Source: an uncultured Lachnospiraceae bacterium
Lineage (GTDB): Bacteria; Bacillota; Clostridia; Lachnospirales; Lachnospiraceae
DNA length: 64,000 nt
Assembly: GCA_910577105.1 (NCBI GenBank)
Contig: CAJTMB010000009.1
Span: 1 to 64,000 of the forward strand
Reading direction: 5' to 3'
Shown: piece by piece, positions 34,723 through 44,762 of the stretch
How the letters are laid out: each line of letters starts with the position of its first letter
Numbering within the stretch: the first letter of the stretch is position 1
The notes under the pieces: model-generated
Databases searched by the model: none
What the model saw: only the letters and a program-made list of their open reading frames with translations
Told to the model about the DNA's origin: nothing
Made by a program: the position numbers and the translations under genes

Positions 34723-35944
34723 TTTGTTTTTGGAGTATGTCAGAATAGATACGCAGTCCGTTGAGGACAGCGACACCCATCCCAGCACCTTAAAGCAGCA
34801 TGAACTGGCAAAGCTGCTGGAACGGCAGCTTCGGGAAATGGGGGCGCAGGATATTATCTATGATAAAGAACATTGCTATGTTTATGCCACCATTCCGGCA
34901 TCAGCAGGCTGTGAGAACGCCCCTGTGCTGGGATATATTGCCCATATGGACACTTCCCCTGCCGTGTCCGGTGCAGGAGTCAGCCCACGCATCATAAAGA
35001 ACTATCAGGGTGGGGACATCGTACTGAATGCAGAAGGCATCGTTATGAAGGAAGCAGATTTTCCCAGCCTTTCTTTGTATGTGGGACAGGACTTGATTGT
35101 AACGGATGGCACCACGCTTTTGGGCGCGGATGACAAGGCCGGTGTTGCGGAAATTATGGCTATGGCGGAATATCTGCTGCAACACCCTGAAACTGCCCAC
35201 GGCAAAATCCGGCTGGGCTTTACCCCTGACGAAGAAGTAGGAGCGGGAGCGGATTATTTTGACGTCGGGCTTTTTGGCGCAGATTTTGCCTACACCGTGG
35301 ATGGCGGCAGAATAGGGGAATTGGAATACGAAAACTTTAACGCCGCCGGTGCAAGGGTAAGGGCCCATGGCCGCAGCGTGCATCCGGGAGACGCCAAAAA
35401 TAAAATGGTAAATGCCGTACTTTTATTGCAAGAGTTCCATTCCCTCCTGCCCGTATGGGAAAATCCCATGTATACAGAGGGTTACGAGGGCTTTTACCAC
35501 CTTGACAGTATAAACGGCAATGTGGAAGAGGCAGTGGCGGATTATATTATCAGGGACCATTCCAAAGAAAAATTCGAGCAAAAGAAAGCGCTCTTTTCAG
35601 AAGCAGGTTCTTTTATGAACAGGAAATACGGGGACGGCACGATTTGCATTTCCCTGAAAGATTCTTATTATAACATGAAAGAAATCATGGATAAGCATAT
35701 GCACTTAATTGATAATGCCAAAAACGCCATGGAAGAATTAGGCATTGTCCCGATTGTCCAACCCATCAGGGGCGGTACCGACGGTGCAAGGCTTTCTTTT
35801 ATGGGGCTTCCCTGCCCGAATCTGGGAACCGGAGGACATAACTTCCACGGGAAGTACGAATATGCCTGCGTACAGGCAATGGAAAAGAATGTGGCGCTAT
35901 TGGTTCGGATTGCGGGAAAACAGGTTTGCAATTCCGATTTTTGA
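34706..35944 (+). CDS. pepT: Peptidase T (tripeptide aminopeptidase)
   Basis: Removes N-terminal residues from tripeptides in the cytosol; M20-family zinc enzyme. 412 residues. Metal ligands and catalytic residues are recognisable: IAHMDTSP (His and Asp), LLGADDKAG (bridging Asp), TPDEEVG (catalytic Glu), DGGRIGELE, and the C-terminal NFHGKYEY histidine. AAGAGAGGAAAAG precedes the ATG, within the short LysR-like frame described before it. It is followed by 133 bp without a gene. Confidence 0.96.
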   Translation: MSRVIDLFLEYVRIDTQSVEDSDTHPSTLKQHELAKLLERQLREMGAQDIIYDKEHCYVYATIPASAGCENAPVLGYIAHMDTSPAVSGAGVSPRIIKNYQGGDIVLNAEGIVMKEADFPSLSLYVGQDLIVTDGTTLLGADDKAGVAEIMAMAEYLLQHPETAHGKIRLGFTPDEEVGAGADYFDVGLFGADFAYTVDGGRIGELEYENFNAAGARVRAHGRSVHPGDAKNKMVNAVLLLQEFHSLLPVWENPMYTEGYEGFYHLDSINGNVEEAVADYIIRDHSKEKFEQKKALFSEAGSFMNRKYGDGTICISLKDSYYNMKEIMDKHMHLIDNAKNAMEELGIVPIVQPIRGGTDGARLSFMGLPCPNLGTGGHNFHGKYEYACVQAMEKNVALLVRIAGKQVCNSDF

Positions 35945-36077
35945 TGACGATGGAAAGGTTTTGCGTTATAATGTATTTCATGCCAAGCAGTCATAAGACA
36001 TTCCCAAAATAAGACGTTGTATTGGTATGATATTGTAAACAAAAATAAGGAAACGAAAAGGGAAAAAGTCAAGAGAA

Positions 36078-37532
36078 ATGTATAATGAAATTGATTTAGA
36101 TAAAATAGATATTCATGCAGAGCCACCCACAGAGGAACCGGCCCGCCAATATTATTTTATGGCAAAATGCAGGGAATGGGTAAATGCATTTGCACAAAAA
36201 AACGGGCGCGCGCCCACTTTCCATGTCACCACCTTCGGCTGTCAGATGAACGCACGGGATTCCGAAAAGCTTACCGGCATTTTGCAGCTTGCCGGGTATG
36301 AGATGACAGAGGAGGAAAATGCGGATTTTGTCATTTTCAATACCTGTACCGTGCGGGATAATGCCAACCAGCGGGTATACGGCAGACTCGGCGAACTGAA
36401 AGGGTATAAGAAGAAAAATCCCCATATGAAAATTGCCTTGTGCGGCTGCATGATGCAGGAGAACAGCGTAATCGAAAAAATCCGGACAAGCTATCCTTTC
36501 GTGGATTTGATTTTCGGAACCCACAATATTTATAAATTTGCGGAGCTTCTTGCCGCTTCCCATGAAACGGAGGGCATGATGGTGGATATCTGGGAGGATA
36601 CCGACAAAATCGTGGAAGACCTTCCCGTTCTGCGGAAATATCCTTTTAAATCCGGTATCAACATCATGTTCGGCTGCAACAATTTTTGCAGCTACTGTAT
36701 TGTGCCCTATGTAAGGGGCAGGGAACGGAGCCGGAATCCGAAGGATATTCTGAGGGAAATAGAAAAGCTAGCGTCAGAAGGCGTGGTGGAAATCATGCTT
36801 TTGGGGCAGAATGTCAATTCATACGGAAAAACCCTTCCCGCGCATGAGCAAATCAGCTTTGCACAGCTTTTGCGGGAAATTGAACAGATAGAGGGCATAA
36901 AGCGCATCCGGTTCATGACTTCCCATCCAAAGGATTTATCAGAGGAACTGATACAGGTGATGAAAGCATCCAAAAAGATATGCAGACACCTGCACCTTCC
37001 CCTGCAGGCAGGCTCAGACCGTATCTTAAAAGCGATGAACCGGAGGTATACGAAGGAGCAGTACATAGCGCTTGCAAAGCATATCCGGGAGGAAATACCG
37101 GATATTGCGATTACAACGGATTTGATTGTGGGATTTCCTGGGGAAACCCTTGCGGATGTGGAGGAAACCATATCCGTGGTAAAAGAAGTACGATATGACA
37201 ACGCGTTTACTTTCATTTACTCCAAACGCACGGGAACGCCGGCAGCTTCCATGCCGGACCAGGTGCCGGAGGAGGTAGTGAAGGAAGGCTTTGACAAACT
37301 TTTAAAAGTGGTACAGGAAACCGCCAAAAAACAGGTGCAGCGTTATCAGGGACAAGTTATGGAGGCGCTTGCGGAGGAGGTCAATGAACATGACGCTTCC
37401 CTGCTCACGGGGCGTCTTTCCAACAATACGCTTGTCCATTTTGCAGGGGATAAGTCGCTTATCGGCAAGATTGTCAAGGTACGGCTGTCCGAGTGCCATG
37501 GATTTTATTATGTAGGGGAGGTAACAGATTAA
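36078..37532 (+). CDS. miaB: tRNA-2-methylthio-N6-dimethylallyladenosine synthase
   Basis: Radical-SAM methylthiotransferase that adds the 2-methylthio group to i6A37 in tRNAs, acting after MiaA (43794). 484 residues. The N-terminal UPF0004 domain carries three cluster cysteines (TFGCQMN, FNTCTVRDNA, ALCGCMMQ), the radical SAM motif is CNNFCSYC, and a C-terminal TRAM domain follows (about 420-484). The preceding gap has TATAAT at 35967 without a matching -35. The stop overlaps the next gene's start (TAATG). Confidence 0.97.
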   Translation: MYNEIDLDKIDIHAEPPTEEPARQYYFMAKCREWVNAFAQKNGRAPTFHVTTFGCQMNARDSEKLTGILQLAGYEMTEEENADFVIFNTCTVRDNANQRVYGRLGELKGYKKKNPHMKIALCGCMMQENSVIEKIRTSYPFVDLIFGTHNIYKFAELLAASHETEGMMVDIWEDTDKIVEDLPVLRKYPFKSGINIMFGCNNFCSYCIVPYVRGRERSRNPKDILREIEKLASEGVVEIMLLGQNVNSYGKTLPAHEQISFAQLLREIEQIEGIKRIRFMTSHPKDLSEELIQVMKASKKICRHLHLPLQAGSDRILKAMNRRYTKEQYIALAKHIREEIPDIAITTDLIVGFPGETLADVEETISVVKEVRYDNAFTFIYSKRTGTPAASMPDQVPEEVVKEGFDKLLKVVQETAKKQVQRYQGQVMEALAEEVNEHDASLLTGRLSNNTLVHFAGDKSLIGKIVKVRLSECHGFYYVGEVTD

Positions 37533-39181
37533 TGGATAAGTTAAAACCAAAATTGTTTTCGGTGATGAAGTCTTACACAAAGGAGCAATTTGTCAAAGAT
37601 ATTGTGGCGGGTATCATTGTGGCGATTATTGCGCTGCCTTTGTCAATTGCCCTTGCGCTTGCTTCCGGTGTTACACCTGAAAAGGGCATTTATACGGCAA
37701 TTATTGCCGGATTTGTCATTTCCTTTTTAGGCGGAAGCCGGGTGCAGATAGCAGGGCCGACTGCGGCGTTTGCCACCATTGTGGCAGGCATTGTGGCAAA
37801 AAACGGGATGGAAGGACTGGTCGTGGCTACCATTATGGCTGGCATCATATTGATTGTGATGGGCTTATGTAAGTTTGGCAATTTGATTAAGTTTATTCCT
37901 TATACCATCACCACAGGTTTCACCGCCGGCATTGCCGTTACAATTTTTATCGGACAGATAAAGGATTTTCTGGGACTTACCATTGTCACTGAAGAGCCTA
38001 TGGTGGAAACCATGGATAAGCTTGCCGCGGTGTTCCGCTTTATCGGTACAATCAACTGGCATGCGCTTCTTATCGGAGGCATCTGTATGGCCATCCTGAT
38101 TCTTTGGCCGCACCTGCCGGGATTTCTCTCCAAGATTCCCGGCTCCCTGATTGCCGTGCTTGTTAGCAGCGCTTTGGTTGCTTTTCTAAAACTGCCGGTA
38201 TACACCATAGGGGATTTATATACGATTTCAGGCGGACTTCCCGTTTTCCATATGCCGCACATTTCTTTCCATATGGTACAGACGCTTCTTCCCGACGCCT
38301 TTACCATCGCCATTCTTGCGGGTATTGAATCCCTGCTTTCCTGTGTGGTTTCGGACAGTATGGTGAACAGCCGCCACCGCTCCAATATGGAGCTTGTGGC
38401 ACAGGGCGCAGGAAATATTGCCTCCGCGCTGTTTGGCGGCATTCCCGCCACGGGCGCCATTGCAAGGACAGCGGCAAACGTAAAGAACGGCGGCCGCACG
38501 CCCATTGCCGGCATGGTGCATTCCGTGGTGCTTTTGCTGGTTCTGGTGGTGCTGATGCCTTATGCGGCGCTGATTCCCATGCCCGCCATTGCGGCAATCC
38601 TTTTTATGGTGGCTTACAATATGTCCGGCTGGCGGGAGTTTGCAGGTCTGTGCAAAACAGCGCCGAAAAGCGATATTATCGTGCTGGTACTTACCTTTAT
38701 CCTGACAGTGCTTTTCGACCTTGTGGTGGCGATTGAAGTGGGTATGGTGCTGGCTGCCGTACTGTTTATAAAACGCATGAGCGAAGTAACGGAAGTAGAG
38801 GGCTGGCGCTACGCCGAGGTGGAAAAAGATACGGATGAGGACGGGCTGAAATCCGTGCCGCAAAATACGCTGGTATATGAAATCAGCGGCCCCATGTTTT
38901 TCGGCGCTGCGGACAAGCTGTTGAAAATCGGCGTCAAAGACGGCACCAACTGCCTGATTCTGAGAATGAGAAACGTAAATGCAATCGATTCCACCGCCAT
39001 GCGCAATTTTGAAAAGCTGTTGGAAACCTGCAAGAAGAAAAAAGTTACCCTCGTTTTCTCCCATGTGGCAAAGCAGCCCATGTCCATCATGCACAAGGCA
39101 GGGTTTGACGAAAAAGTAGGCAAAGAAAATTTCTGCGCGCATATTGATGATGCAATCAAACGCGCTGCCGAGTTACAATAA
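37532..39181 (+). CDS. SulP family inorganic anion transporter
   Basis: 549 residues. About 12-14 membrane segments with the SulP block GVTPEKGIYTAIIAGFVISFLGGSR and QIAGPTAAFATIVAG, followed by a cytoplasmic STAS domain (about 440-549) with LVYEISGPMFFGAAD and NAIDSTAMRNFEKL, where the DST serine is the usual phosphorylation or binding position. Likely substrates are sulfate, bicarbonate or dicarboxylates; sequence does not decide. The open frame starts at 37493, but GGGGAGG precedes ATG 37532, which overlaps the miaB stop. Confidence 0.93.
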   Translation: MDKLKPKLFSVMKSYTKEQFVKDIVAGIIVAIIALPLSIALALASGVTPEKGIYTAIIAGFVISFLGGSRVQIAGPTAAFATIVAGIVAKNGMEGLVVATIMAGIILIVMGLCKFGNLIKFIPYTITTGFTAGIAVTIFIGQIKDFLGLTIVTEEPMVETMDKLAAVFRFIGTINWHALLIGGICMAILILWPHLPGFLSKIPGSLIAVLVSSALVAFLKLPVYTIGDLYTISGGLPVFHMPHISFHMVQTLLPDAFTIAILAGIESLLSCVVSDSMVNSRHRSNMELVAQGAGNIASALFGGIPATGAIARTAANVKNGGRTPIAGMVHSVVLLLVLVVLMPYAALIPMPAIAAILFMVAYNMSGWREFAGLCKTAPKSDIIVLVLTFILTVLFDLVVAIEVGMVLAAVLFIKRMSEVTEVEGWRYAEVEKDTDEDGLKSVPQNTLVYEISGPMFFGAADKLLKIGVKDGTNCLILRMRNVNAIDSTAMRNFEKLLETCKKKKVTLVFSHVAKQPMSIMHKAGFDEKVGKENFCAHIDDAIKRAAELQ

Positions 39182-39210
39182 GATTGATTTTACCAAAGGA
39201 GAGTTTTAAA

Positions 39211-41862
39211 GTGGCAGAATATACTCCCATGATGCAGAAATACCTGGAAACCAAAAAAGAATATCCTGACTGTATCCTTTTTTACCGGCTGGGAGATTTT
39301 TATGAAATGTTTTTTGAAGATGCCCTTACAGCTTCCAAGGAACTGGAAATAACGCTTACCGGCAAGGACTGCGGGCAAGCGGAGCGCGCGCCCATGTGCG
39401 GCATTCCCTATCATGCCGTGGAGGGGTACCTGAACAAACTGGTGGGCAAGGGTTATAAAGTGGCCATCTGTGAACAGGTGGAGGACCCAAAGCTTGCCAA
39501 AGGACTTGTGAAGAGGGAAGTGGTCAGAATTGTCACACCCGGCACCAACATCGACATGAATGCACTGGACGAAGCCAAAAACAATTTCCTGATGTGCATC
39601 ACCTACATGCAGTCCAAAATCGGAATTTCCCTTGCGGATGTGACTACCGGCGATTACTTTGTGACGGAAGTGGACGATACCAAAAAGTTGATGGATGAAA
39701 TCATCAAGTACCAGCCAAAGGAAATTATCTGTAACGATGCTTTTCTGGTCAGCGGCATGGATATCGGTGATTTGAAGAACCGGCTGGGGATTACGGTTTT
39801 TTCATTGGAGCCACATTTTTTTGACGACGATTCGGCTAAAAAAAGCCTGATGAAGCATTTTCATGTAAATACACTAAAGGGACTCGGACTGGAGGATTTC
39901 CCCACGGGGCTGATTGCTGCAGGCGCACTTTTACAGTATCTTTACGATACCCAAAAGACTTCCCTCAGCCATTTGAGCCATATTTATCCCTACATAACAA
40001 GCAAATACATGTTGCTTGACAGCGCCACAAGGCGCAATCTGGAACTGGTGGAAACACTCCGTGAAAAGCAGAAGCGGGGTTCACTGCTATGGGTGCTGGA
40101 TAAAACCAAAACCGCCATGGGCGGCCGGATGTTAAGGAGTTATCTGGAACAACCCCTCATAGAAAAAGAGGAGATTGAAAACCGGCTGGACGCCGTGGAG
40201 GAATTGTCTTTGGACAGTGTAACCCGGGACGAAATCCGGGAATACTTAAATCCCGTGTATGATTTGGAAAGGCTGCTTGGAAGAATCAGCTATAAAACGG
40301 CCAATCCAAGGGACTTGATTGCCTTTCGCAATTCCTTACAGATGCTTCCCCACATAAAGACGGTTCTCGGCAGCTTTCAAAAAGAATTGCTTTCCGAAAT
40401 CAGGGAAAGCATCGACGGTCTGGAGGACATCAGTTTTTTGATAGCGGAAGCCATAGAAGAGGAACCTCCCATATCCGTACGGGAAGGCGGCATTATCCGG
40501 GAAGGTTTTGACGAGGACATTGATAAGCTCCGCAGGGCAAAACGGGACGGAAAAGAATGGCTGGCGGAGCTGGAGAATGCGGACAGGGAGAGAACCGGCA
40601 TTAAAAACCTGAAAATAAAATACAATAAGGTTTTCGGTTATTATTTTGAAGTCACCAATTCCTATGCTGCCCTTGTGCCGCCGGATTACATCAGAAAACA
40701 GACTCTTGCAAACGCCGAGAGATATACCACCCCGCGCCTGAAGGAACTGGAGGATACCATTTTAAATGCGGAAGATAAGCTCTGTACGCTGGAATACGAT
40801 ATGTTCTGCAAAATCAGGGATTCCATAGCCATGGAAATGGAGCGGATACAACGGTCAGCCAAGGCAGTGGCCCGGCTTGACGTATTTGCCTCCCTGTCCC
40901 TTACGGCGGAGAGAAACGGCTATGTGCGGCCAAAACTCAATGAAAAGGGCATTATAGACATAAAAGACGGCAGGCATCCTGTTGTGGAAAAAATGATAGA
41001 AAACGACATGTTTATCGCCAACGACACTTTCCTCGACAATGCAAAAAACTGTATTGCCGTCATTACCGGTCCCAATATGGCAGGCAAATCCACATATATG
41101 CGCCAGACAGCCCTGATTGTGCTGATGGCGCAGATTGGCTGTTTTGTGCCTGCAAAAAGCGCCAACATCGGTATCGTGGACAGAATCTTTACCAGGGTAG
41201 GCGCCTCGGACGACTTAGCCAGCGGTCAGTCCACCTTTATGGTTGAGATGAATGAAGTGGCAAATATACTACGGAACGCCACCTCGGACAGCCTGCTTAT
41301 CCTGGATGAAATAGGCAGGGGAACTTCCACTTTTGACGGGCTTTCCATTGCATGGGCGGTTATCGAGCATATCAGCAACCGAAAGCTTTTAGGTGCAAAA
41401 ACGCTGTTTGCCACCCATTACCATGAACTTACCGAACTGGAAGGTAAAATGAACAATGTAAACAATTACTGTATTGCGGTAAAAGAAAACGGCGATGACA
41501 TTGTCTTTTTGAGAAAAATAATCAAAGGCGGCGCCGATAAGAGTTACGGCATACAGGTTGCCAGACTGGCAGGCGTGCCGGATATGGTGATAGACCGCGC
41601 AAAAGAAATCGTGAACCAGCTTACGGATAATGATATCACCGAGAAAATTCAGAATATTGCGGTAGATATCAAAAACGAAAGCCGCACAAAAAAAGCAGAG
41701 CATTATGACGAAGTAGATATGGCACAGATGTCACTTTTTGGCGTTGTGACGGATGAAGATGTCATAAAAGAACTGAAGGAAGTTGATGTAAGCAATATGA
41801 CTCCCCTGGATGCCCTAAATACGTTATACCGTCTGCAAAGTAAACTGATTAACCGCTGGTAG
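39211..41862 (+). CDS. mutS: DNA mismatch repair protein MutS
   Basis: 883 residues. The mismatch-recognition motif GDFYEMFFEDA (about 27-37; F-x-E) is present, along with the connector and lever domains, and the ATPase with Walker A GPNMAGKST and Walker B LLILDEIGRGTS. GTG 39211 is preceded by AAAGGAGAG and gives the N-terminus AEYTPMMQKYLETK, so I prefer it to the in-frame TTG at 39184. Followed 17 bp later by mutL, forming the usual mutS-mutL-miaA operon. Confidence 0.97.
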   Translation: MAEYTPMMQKYLETKKEYPDCILFYRLGDFYEMFFEDALTASKELEITLTGKDCGQAERAPMCGIPYHAVEGYLNKLVGKGYKVAICEQVEDPKLAKGLVKREVVRIVTPGTNIDMNALDEAKNNFLMCITYMQSKIGISLADVTTGDYFVTEVDDTKKLMDEIIKYQPKEIICNDAFLVSGMDIGDLKNRLGITVFSLEPHFFDDDSAKKSLMKHFHVNTLKGLGLEDFPTGLIAAGALLQYLYDTQKTSLSHLSHIYPYITSKYMLLDSATRRNLELVETLREKQKRGSLLWVLDKTKTAMGGRMLRSYLEQPLIEKEEIENRLDAVEELSLDSVTRDEIREYLNPVYDLERLLGRISYKTANPRDLIAFRNSLQMLPHIKTVLGSFQKELLSEIRESIDGLEDISFLIAEAIEEEPPISVREGGIIREGFDEDIDKLRRAKRDGKEWLAELENADRERTGIKNLKIKYNKVFGYYFEVTNSYAALVPPDYIRKQTLANAERYTTPRLKELEDTILNAEDKLCTLEYDMFCKIRDSIAMEMERIQRSAKAVARLDVFASLSLTAERNGYVRPKLNEKGIIDIKDGRHPVVEKMIENDMFIANDTFLDNAKNCIAVITGPNMAGKSTYMRQTALIVLMAQIGCFVPAKSANIGIVDRIFTRVGASDDLASGQSTFMVEMNEVANILRNATSDSLLILDEIGRGTSTFDGLSIAWAVIEHISNRKLLGAKTLFATHYHELTELEGKMNNVNNYCIAVKENGDDIVFLRKIIKGGADKSYGIQVARLAGVPDMVIDRAKEIVNQLTDNDITEKIQNIAVDIKNESRTKKAEHYDEVDMAQMSLFGVVTDEDVIKELKEVDVSNMTPLDALNTLYRLQSKLINRW

Positions 41863-41879
41863 CAGCAGAAAGGAAGCTT

Positions 41880-43784
41880 ATGGCGAAAATACAGGTACTT
41901 GATTCCGGTACGATAGACAAGATTGCTGCCGGGGAGGTGGTGGAACGACCTTCCAGCGTTGTCAAAGAACTGGTGGAAAATGCACTGGATGCCGGCGCTT
42001 CAGCCATCACCGTGGAAATAAAAGAAGGAGGAATCTCTTTTATCCGTGTTACCGACAACGGAAGCGGCATTGAAGCCTCCCAGGTAAAAAACGCCTTTCT
42101 GCGCCATGCAACCAGCAAAATATCATCCGCAGAAGACTTATACAGCATACAAAGCCTTGGATTCCGCGGGGAAGCGCTTTCCAGCATTGCCGCAGTGTCC
42201 ATGTTAGAGGTCATTACCAAAACGCCCGGCGCACTGACAGGGATACGGTATTTGGCGGAAGGCGCCGCTGAAAAGGAATTTTCGGAAGTGGGAGCGCCTG
42301 ACGGAACCACCATTATAGTCAGAAACCTGTTTTTTAACACGCCTGTCCGCAGGAAATTCCTGAAACAACCCCAGACGGAAGGCAGTTATATCATAGATTT
42401 AATGGAACATCTGGCCTTTTCCAGGCCGGACGTCTGTTTTAAGCTTACGGTAAACGGGCAAATCAAGTTCCATACTTCCGGAAACGGGGATTTAAGGGAA
42501 GTGATTTATCGTGTTTACGGCAGGGAGATTGCCGCCAATCTGGTGGAAATCAGGCAGGAATCCTCCGGGATTTCCCTGTCAGGTTACCTGGGGAAACCTG
42601 TGTTAAACCGCTCCAACCGCAATTTTGAGAATTATTATATCAACGGACGGTACGTGAAAAGCAGCCTGATGGCGAAAGCTATCGAAGAAGGCTTCGGCGA
42701 GTATCTGATGCAGCACAAATTTCCGTTTACCGTTTTGCATTTTACGGTGGACACCGGACTTGTCGATGTAAACGTGCACCCTACAAAAATGGATGTGCGT
42801 TTTACACAACGGGAACAAATCTACGGCTTTATCGCAAAAGCCATTTCGGAAACACTTCATATGAGGGAAATGATACCGGAAGCGGCGCTTGAAGAGCATG
42901 GAAAAAACGATACACGGACACAAAATATAGAAAAAGAAAACATCTCGGTTCCTGAACCTTTCGAAAGCGTACGCACGAAACAGTTTCAGGTCATGGAGGC
43001 TATGAAATACGAGGCAGAAAAGCCCAAAATGCAAGACTTCATGCAAAATCCTGTGTGGAACAGGGTAATTGGTTCCACTTCCGGCACAGAATGCGCACAA
43101 AATGAAGATATTCATGCAAATATCATCAAAAAAGAAGATACCGTTTTTCTGGAAAAGCCTGCACAGATGGACTTTTTTGAGGAAAAAATGCTTTCCCACG
43201 CCAATCAGGAGGAATACAAGATATTGGGTCAGATTTTTGATACCTACTGGCTGATTGCTTTTAGGGACAAACTGTTTATTGTGGACCAGCATGCGGCGCA
43301 TGAAAAGGTGAAATATGAAAGACTGATAAAACAGTTTCACGAAAAAAGCCTTTCTTCACAATTTTTAAATCCGCCGATTGTAGTGACTTTGTCCGCAAAA
43401 GAAGAGCAGATACTTGCAGAATACAAAACCGTCTTTGAGAGTCTGGGATTTGAAACGGAAAATTTTGGCGGAAACGAATATGCCTTGCGCAGCGTTCCCA
43501 CGGATTTATACGGCTGCAACGAAAAATCTCTTTTTCTTGCGGTTCTGGATGAACTTACAGAGGGGCCGGTGTATAAAAATCTGACAGTTGTGGAAGAAAA
43601 GCTTGCTTCCATGGCATGCAAAGCGGCGGTAAAGGGAAATAACAGCTTAGATGCTGCGGAAATGGAAGCGCTGCTTGATGAACTGCTTACACTTGAGAAT
43701 CCCTATCATTGTCCTCATGGAAGACCTACCATCATATCCATGAGCAAATATGAAATAGAAAAAAAATTCAAACGCATTGTTTAG
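41880..43784 (+). CDS. mutL: DNA mismatch repair protein MutL
   Basis: 634 residues. GHKL ATPase motifs are complete: ENALDAGAS, DNGSGI and GFRGEALSSI. The C-terminal part carries the endonuclease motif DQHAAHEKVKYE, the metal-binding DQHA(x)2E(x)4E signature found in MutL of Gram-positive bacteria that lack MutH, so this MutL probably nicks DNA itself. A low-complexity linker lies at about 340-450. Short gaps link it to mutS and miaA. Confidence 0.97.
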   Translation: MAKIQVLDSGTIDKIAAGEVVERPSSVVKELVENALDAGASAITVEIKEGGISFIRVTDNGSGIEASQVKNAFLRHATSKISSAEDLYSIQSLGFRGEALSSIAAVSMLEVITKTPGALTGIRYLAEGAAEKEFSEVGAPDGTTIIVRNLFFNTPVRRKFLKQPQTEGSYIIDLMEHLAFSRPDVCFKLTVNGQIKFHTSGNGDLREVIYRVYGREIAANLVEIRQESSGISLSGYLGKPVLNRSNRNFENYYINGRYVKSSLMAKAIEEGFGEYLMQHKFPFTVLHFTVDTGLVDVNVHPTKMDVRFTQREQIYGFIAKAISETLHMREMIPEAALEEHGKNDTRTQNIEKENISVPEPFESVRTKQFQVMEAMKYEAEKPKMQDFMQNPVWNRVIGSTSGTECAQNEDIHANIIKKEDTVFLEKPAQMDFFEEKMLSHANQEEYKILGQIFDTYWLIAFRDKLFIVDQHAAHEKVKYERLIKQFHEKSLSSQFLNPPIVVTLSAKEEQILAEYKTVFESLGFETENFGGNEYALRSVPTDLYGCNEKSLFLAVLDELTEGPVYKNLTVVEEKLASMACKAAVKGNNSLDAAEMEALLDELLTLENPYHCPHGRPTIISMSKYEIEKKFKRIV

Positions 43785-43793
43785 GAGTATGGC

Positions 43794-44762
43794 ATGGGAG
43801 AGAAGAAACCACTCATCGTACTGACAGGCCCCACTGCGGTGGGCAAGACCAGGTTGTCCATCGCCCTTGCGCATGAAATCGGCGGGGAAATCATATCCGC
43901 CGATTCCATGCAGGTTTATAAAGGAATGGACATCGGTTCCGCAAAAATAAAACCGGAAGAAATGAAAGGCATCAGACATCATCTGATTGATGTGCTTTCA
44001 CCTACGGAAGAATTTAATGTTGTGATTTTCCAGAAACTGTTTTGCGAATCGGCAGCAAAAGTATATGAGCGGGGACATATCCCGATTTTGACGGGCGGCA
44101 CCGGCTTTTACATCCAGGCGGCTCTGTACGACATTGATTTCACCGAAACAACGGAAGATACGGCATACAGGGAAGAACTGACTGAAACAGCAAAACAAAA
44201 AGGGGCAGATTATCTGCATGAAATGCTTCGGGCAGTCGATTCCAAATCAGCGGATGCCATTCATCCCCACAATATCAAGAGAGTCATCCGCGCCCTTGAA
44301 TTTTACAGGCAGACAAACGGACCCATCTCCGAACATAATGAACAGGAACGTAAAAAAGAAAGTTCCTACAATTCCTGCTATTTTATCCTCAATGATAAGA
44401 GAGAAAAACTCTATGCCCAAATTGACAAGAGAGTGGAGGAAATGATTGCGGACGGACTGGTGGAGGAAGTAAAAAAGCTGGCTGATGCCGGCTGTAAAAA
44501 AGAGATGGTTTCCATGCAGGGGCTTGGCTACAAAGAAATCCTTTCTTACTTATCGGGAGAAACGACTCTGGAAGAAGCCGTTTACCTGATAAAAAGAAAT
44601 ACCAGACATTTTGCCAAAAGACAACTGACATGGTTTAAACGGGAAAAAGAAGTTATCTGGTTAAACAAGCCGGACTTTGCATATGATGATGAGGCAATGC
44701 TTTCCCACATGCTTGGCATCATACGGGAAAAAACAGGAAAAGAGGACAAAAATGAACGATGA
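43794..44762 (+). CDS. miaA: tRNA dimethylallyltransferase
   Basis: Adds the dimethylallyl group to A37 of tRNAs reading UNN codons, the substrate of MiaB. 322 residues. Walker A GPTAVGKT (about 12-19) and DSMQVYKGMDIGSAK are intact, together with VGGTG-like ILTGGTGFYIQA and RVIRALEFY. It follows mutL after 9 bp and overlaps the next gene by 11 bp. Confidence 0.97.
   Translation: MGEKKPLIVLTGPTAVGKTRLSIALAHEIGGEIISADSMQVYKGMDIGSAKIKPEEMKGIRHHLIDVLSPTEEFNVVIFQKLFCESAAKVYERGHIPILTGGTGFYIQAALYDIDFTETTEDTAYREELTETAKQKGADYLHEMLRAVDSKSADAIHPHNIKRVIRALEFYRQTNGPISEHNEQERKKESSYNSCYFILNDKREKLYAQIDKRVEEMIADGLVEEVKKLADAGCKKEMVSMQGLGYKEILSYLSGETTLEEAVYLIKRNTRHFAKRQLTWFKREKEVIWLNKPDFAYDDEAMLSHMLGIIREKTGKEDKNER

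Noticed and set aside
35967..35972. TATAAT upstream of miaB as a promoter
   Set aside because: No -35 box exists at 16-18 bases upstream; the nearest TTGATG is at a 20-base spacing. Not strong enough to report.
38228..39142. 304-codon open frame on the minus strand
   Set aside because: It lies entirely inside the SulP transporter gene, has no family match (histidine- and glutamine-rich, low complexity), and its neighbours show no support. It is a shadow of a well-conserved + strand gene.
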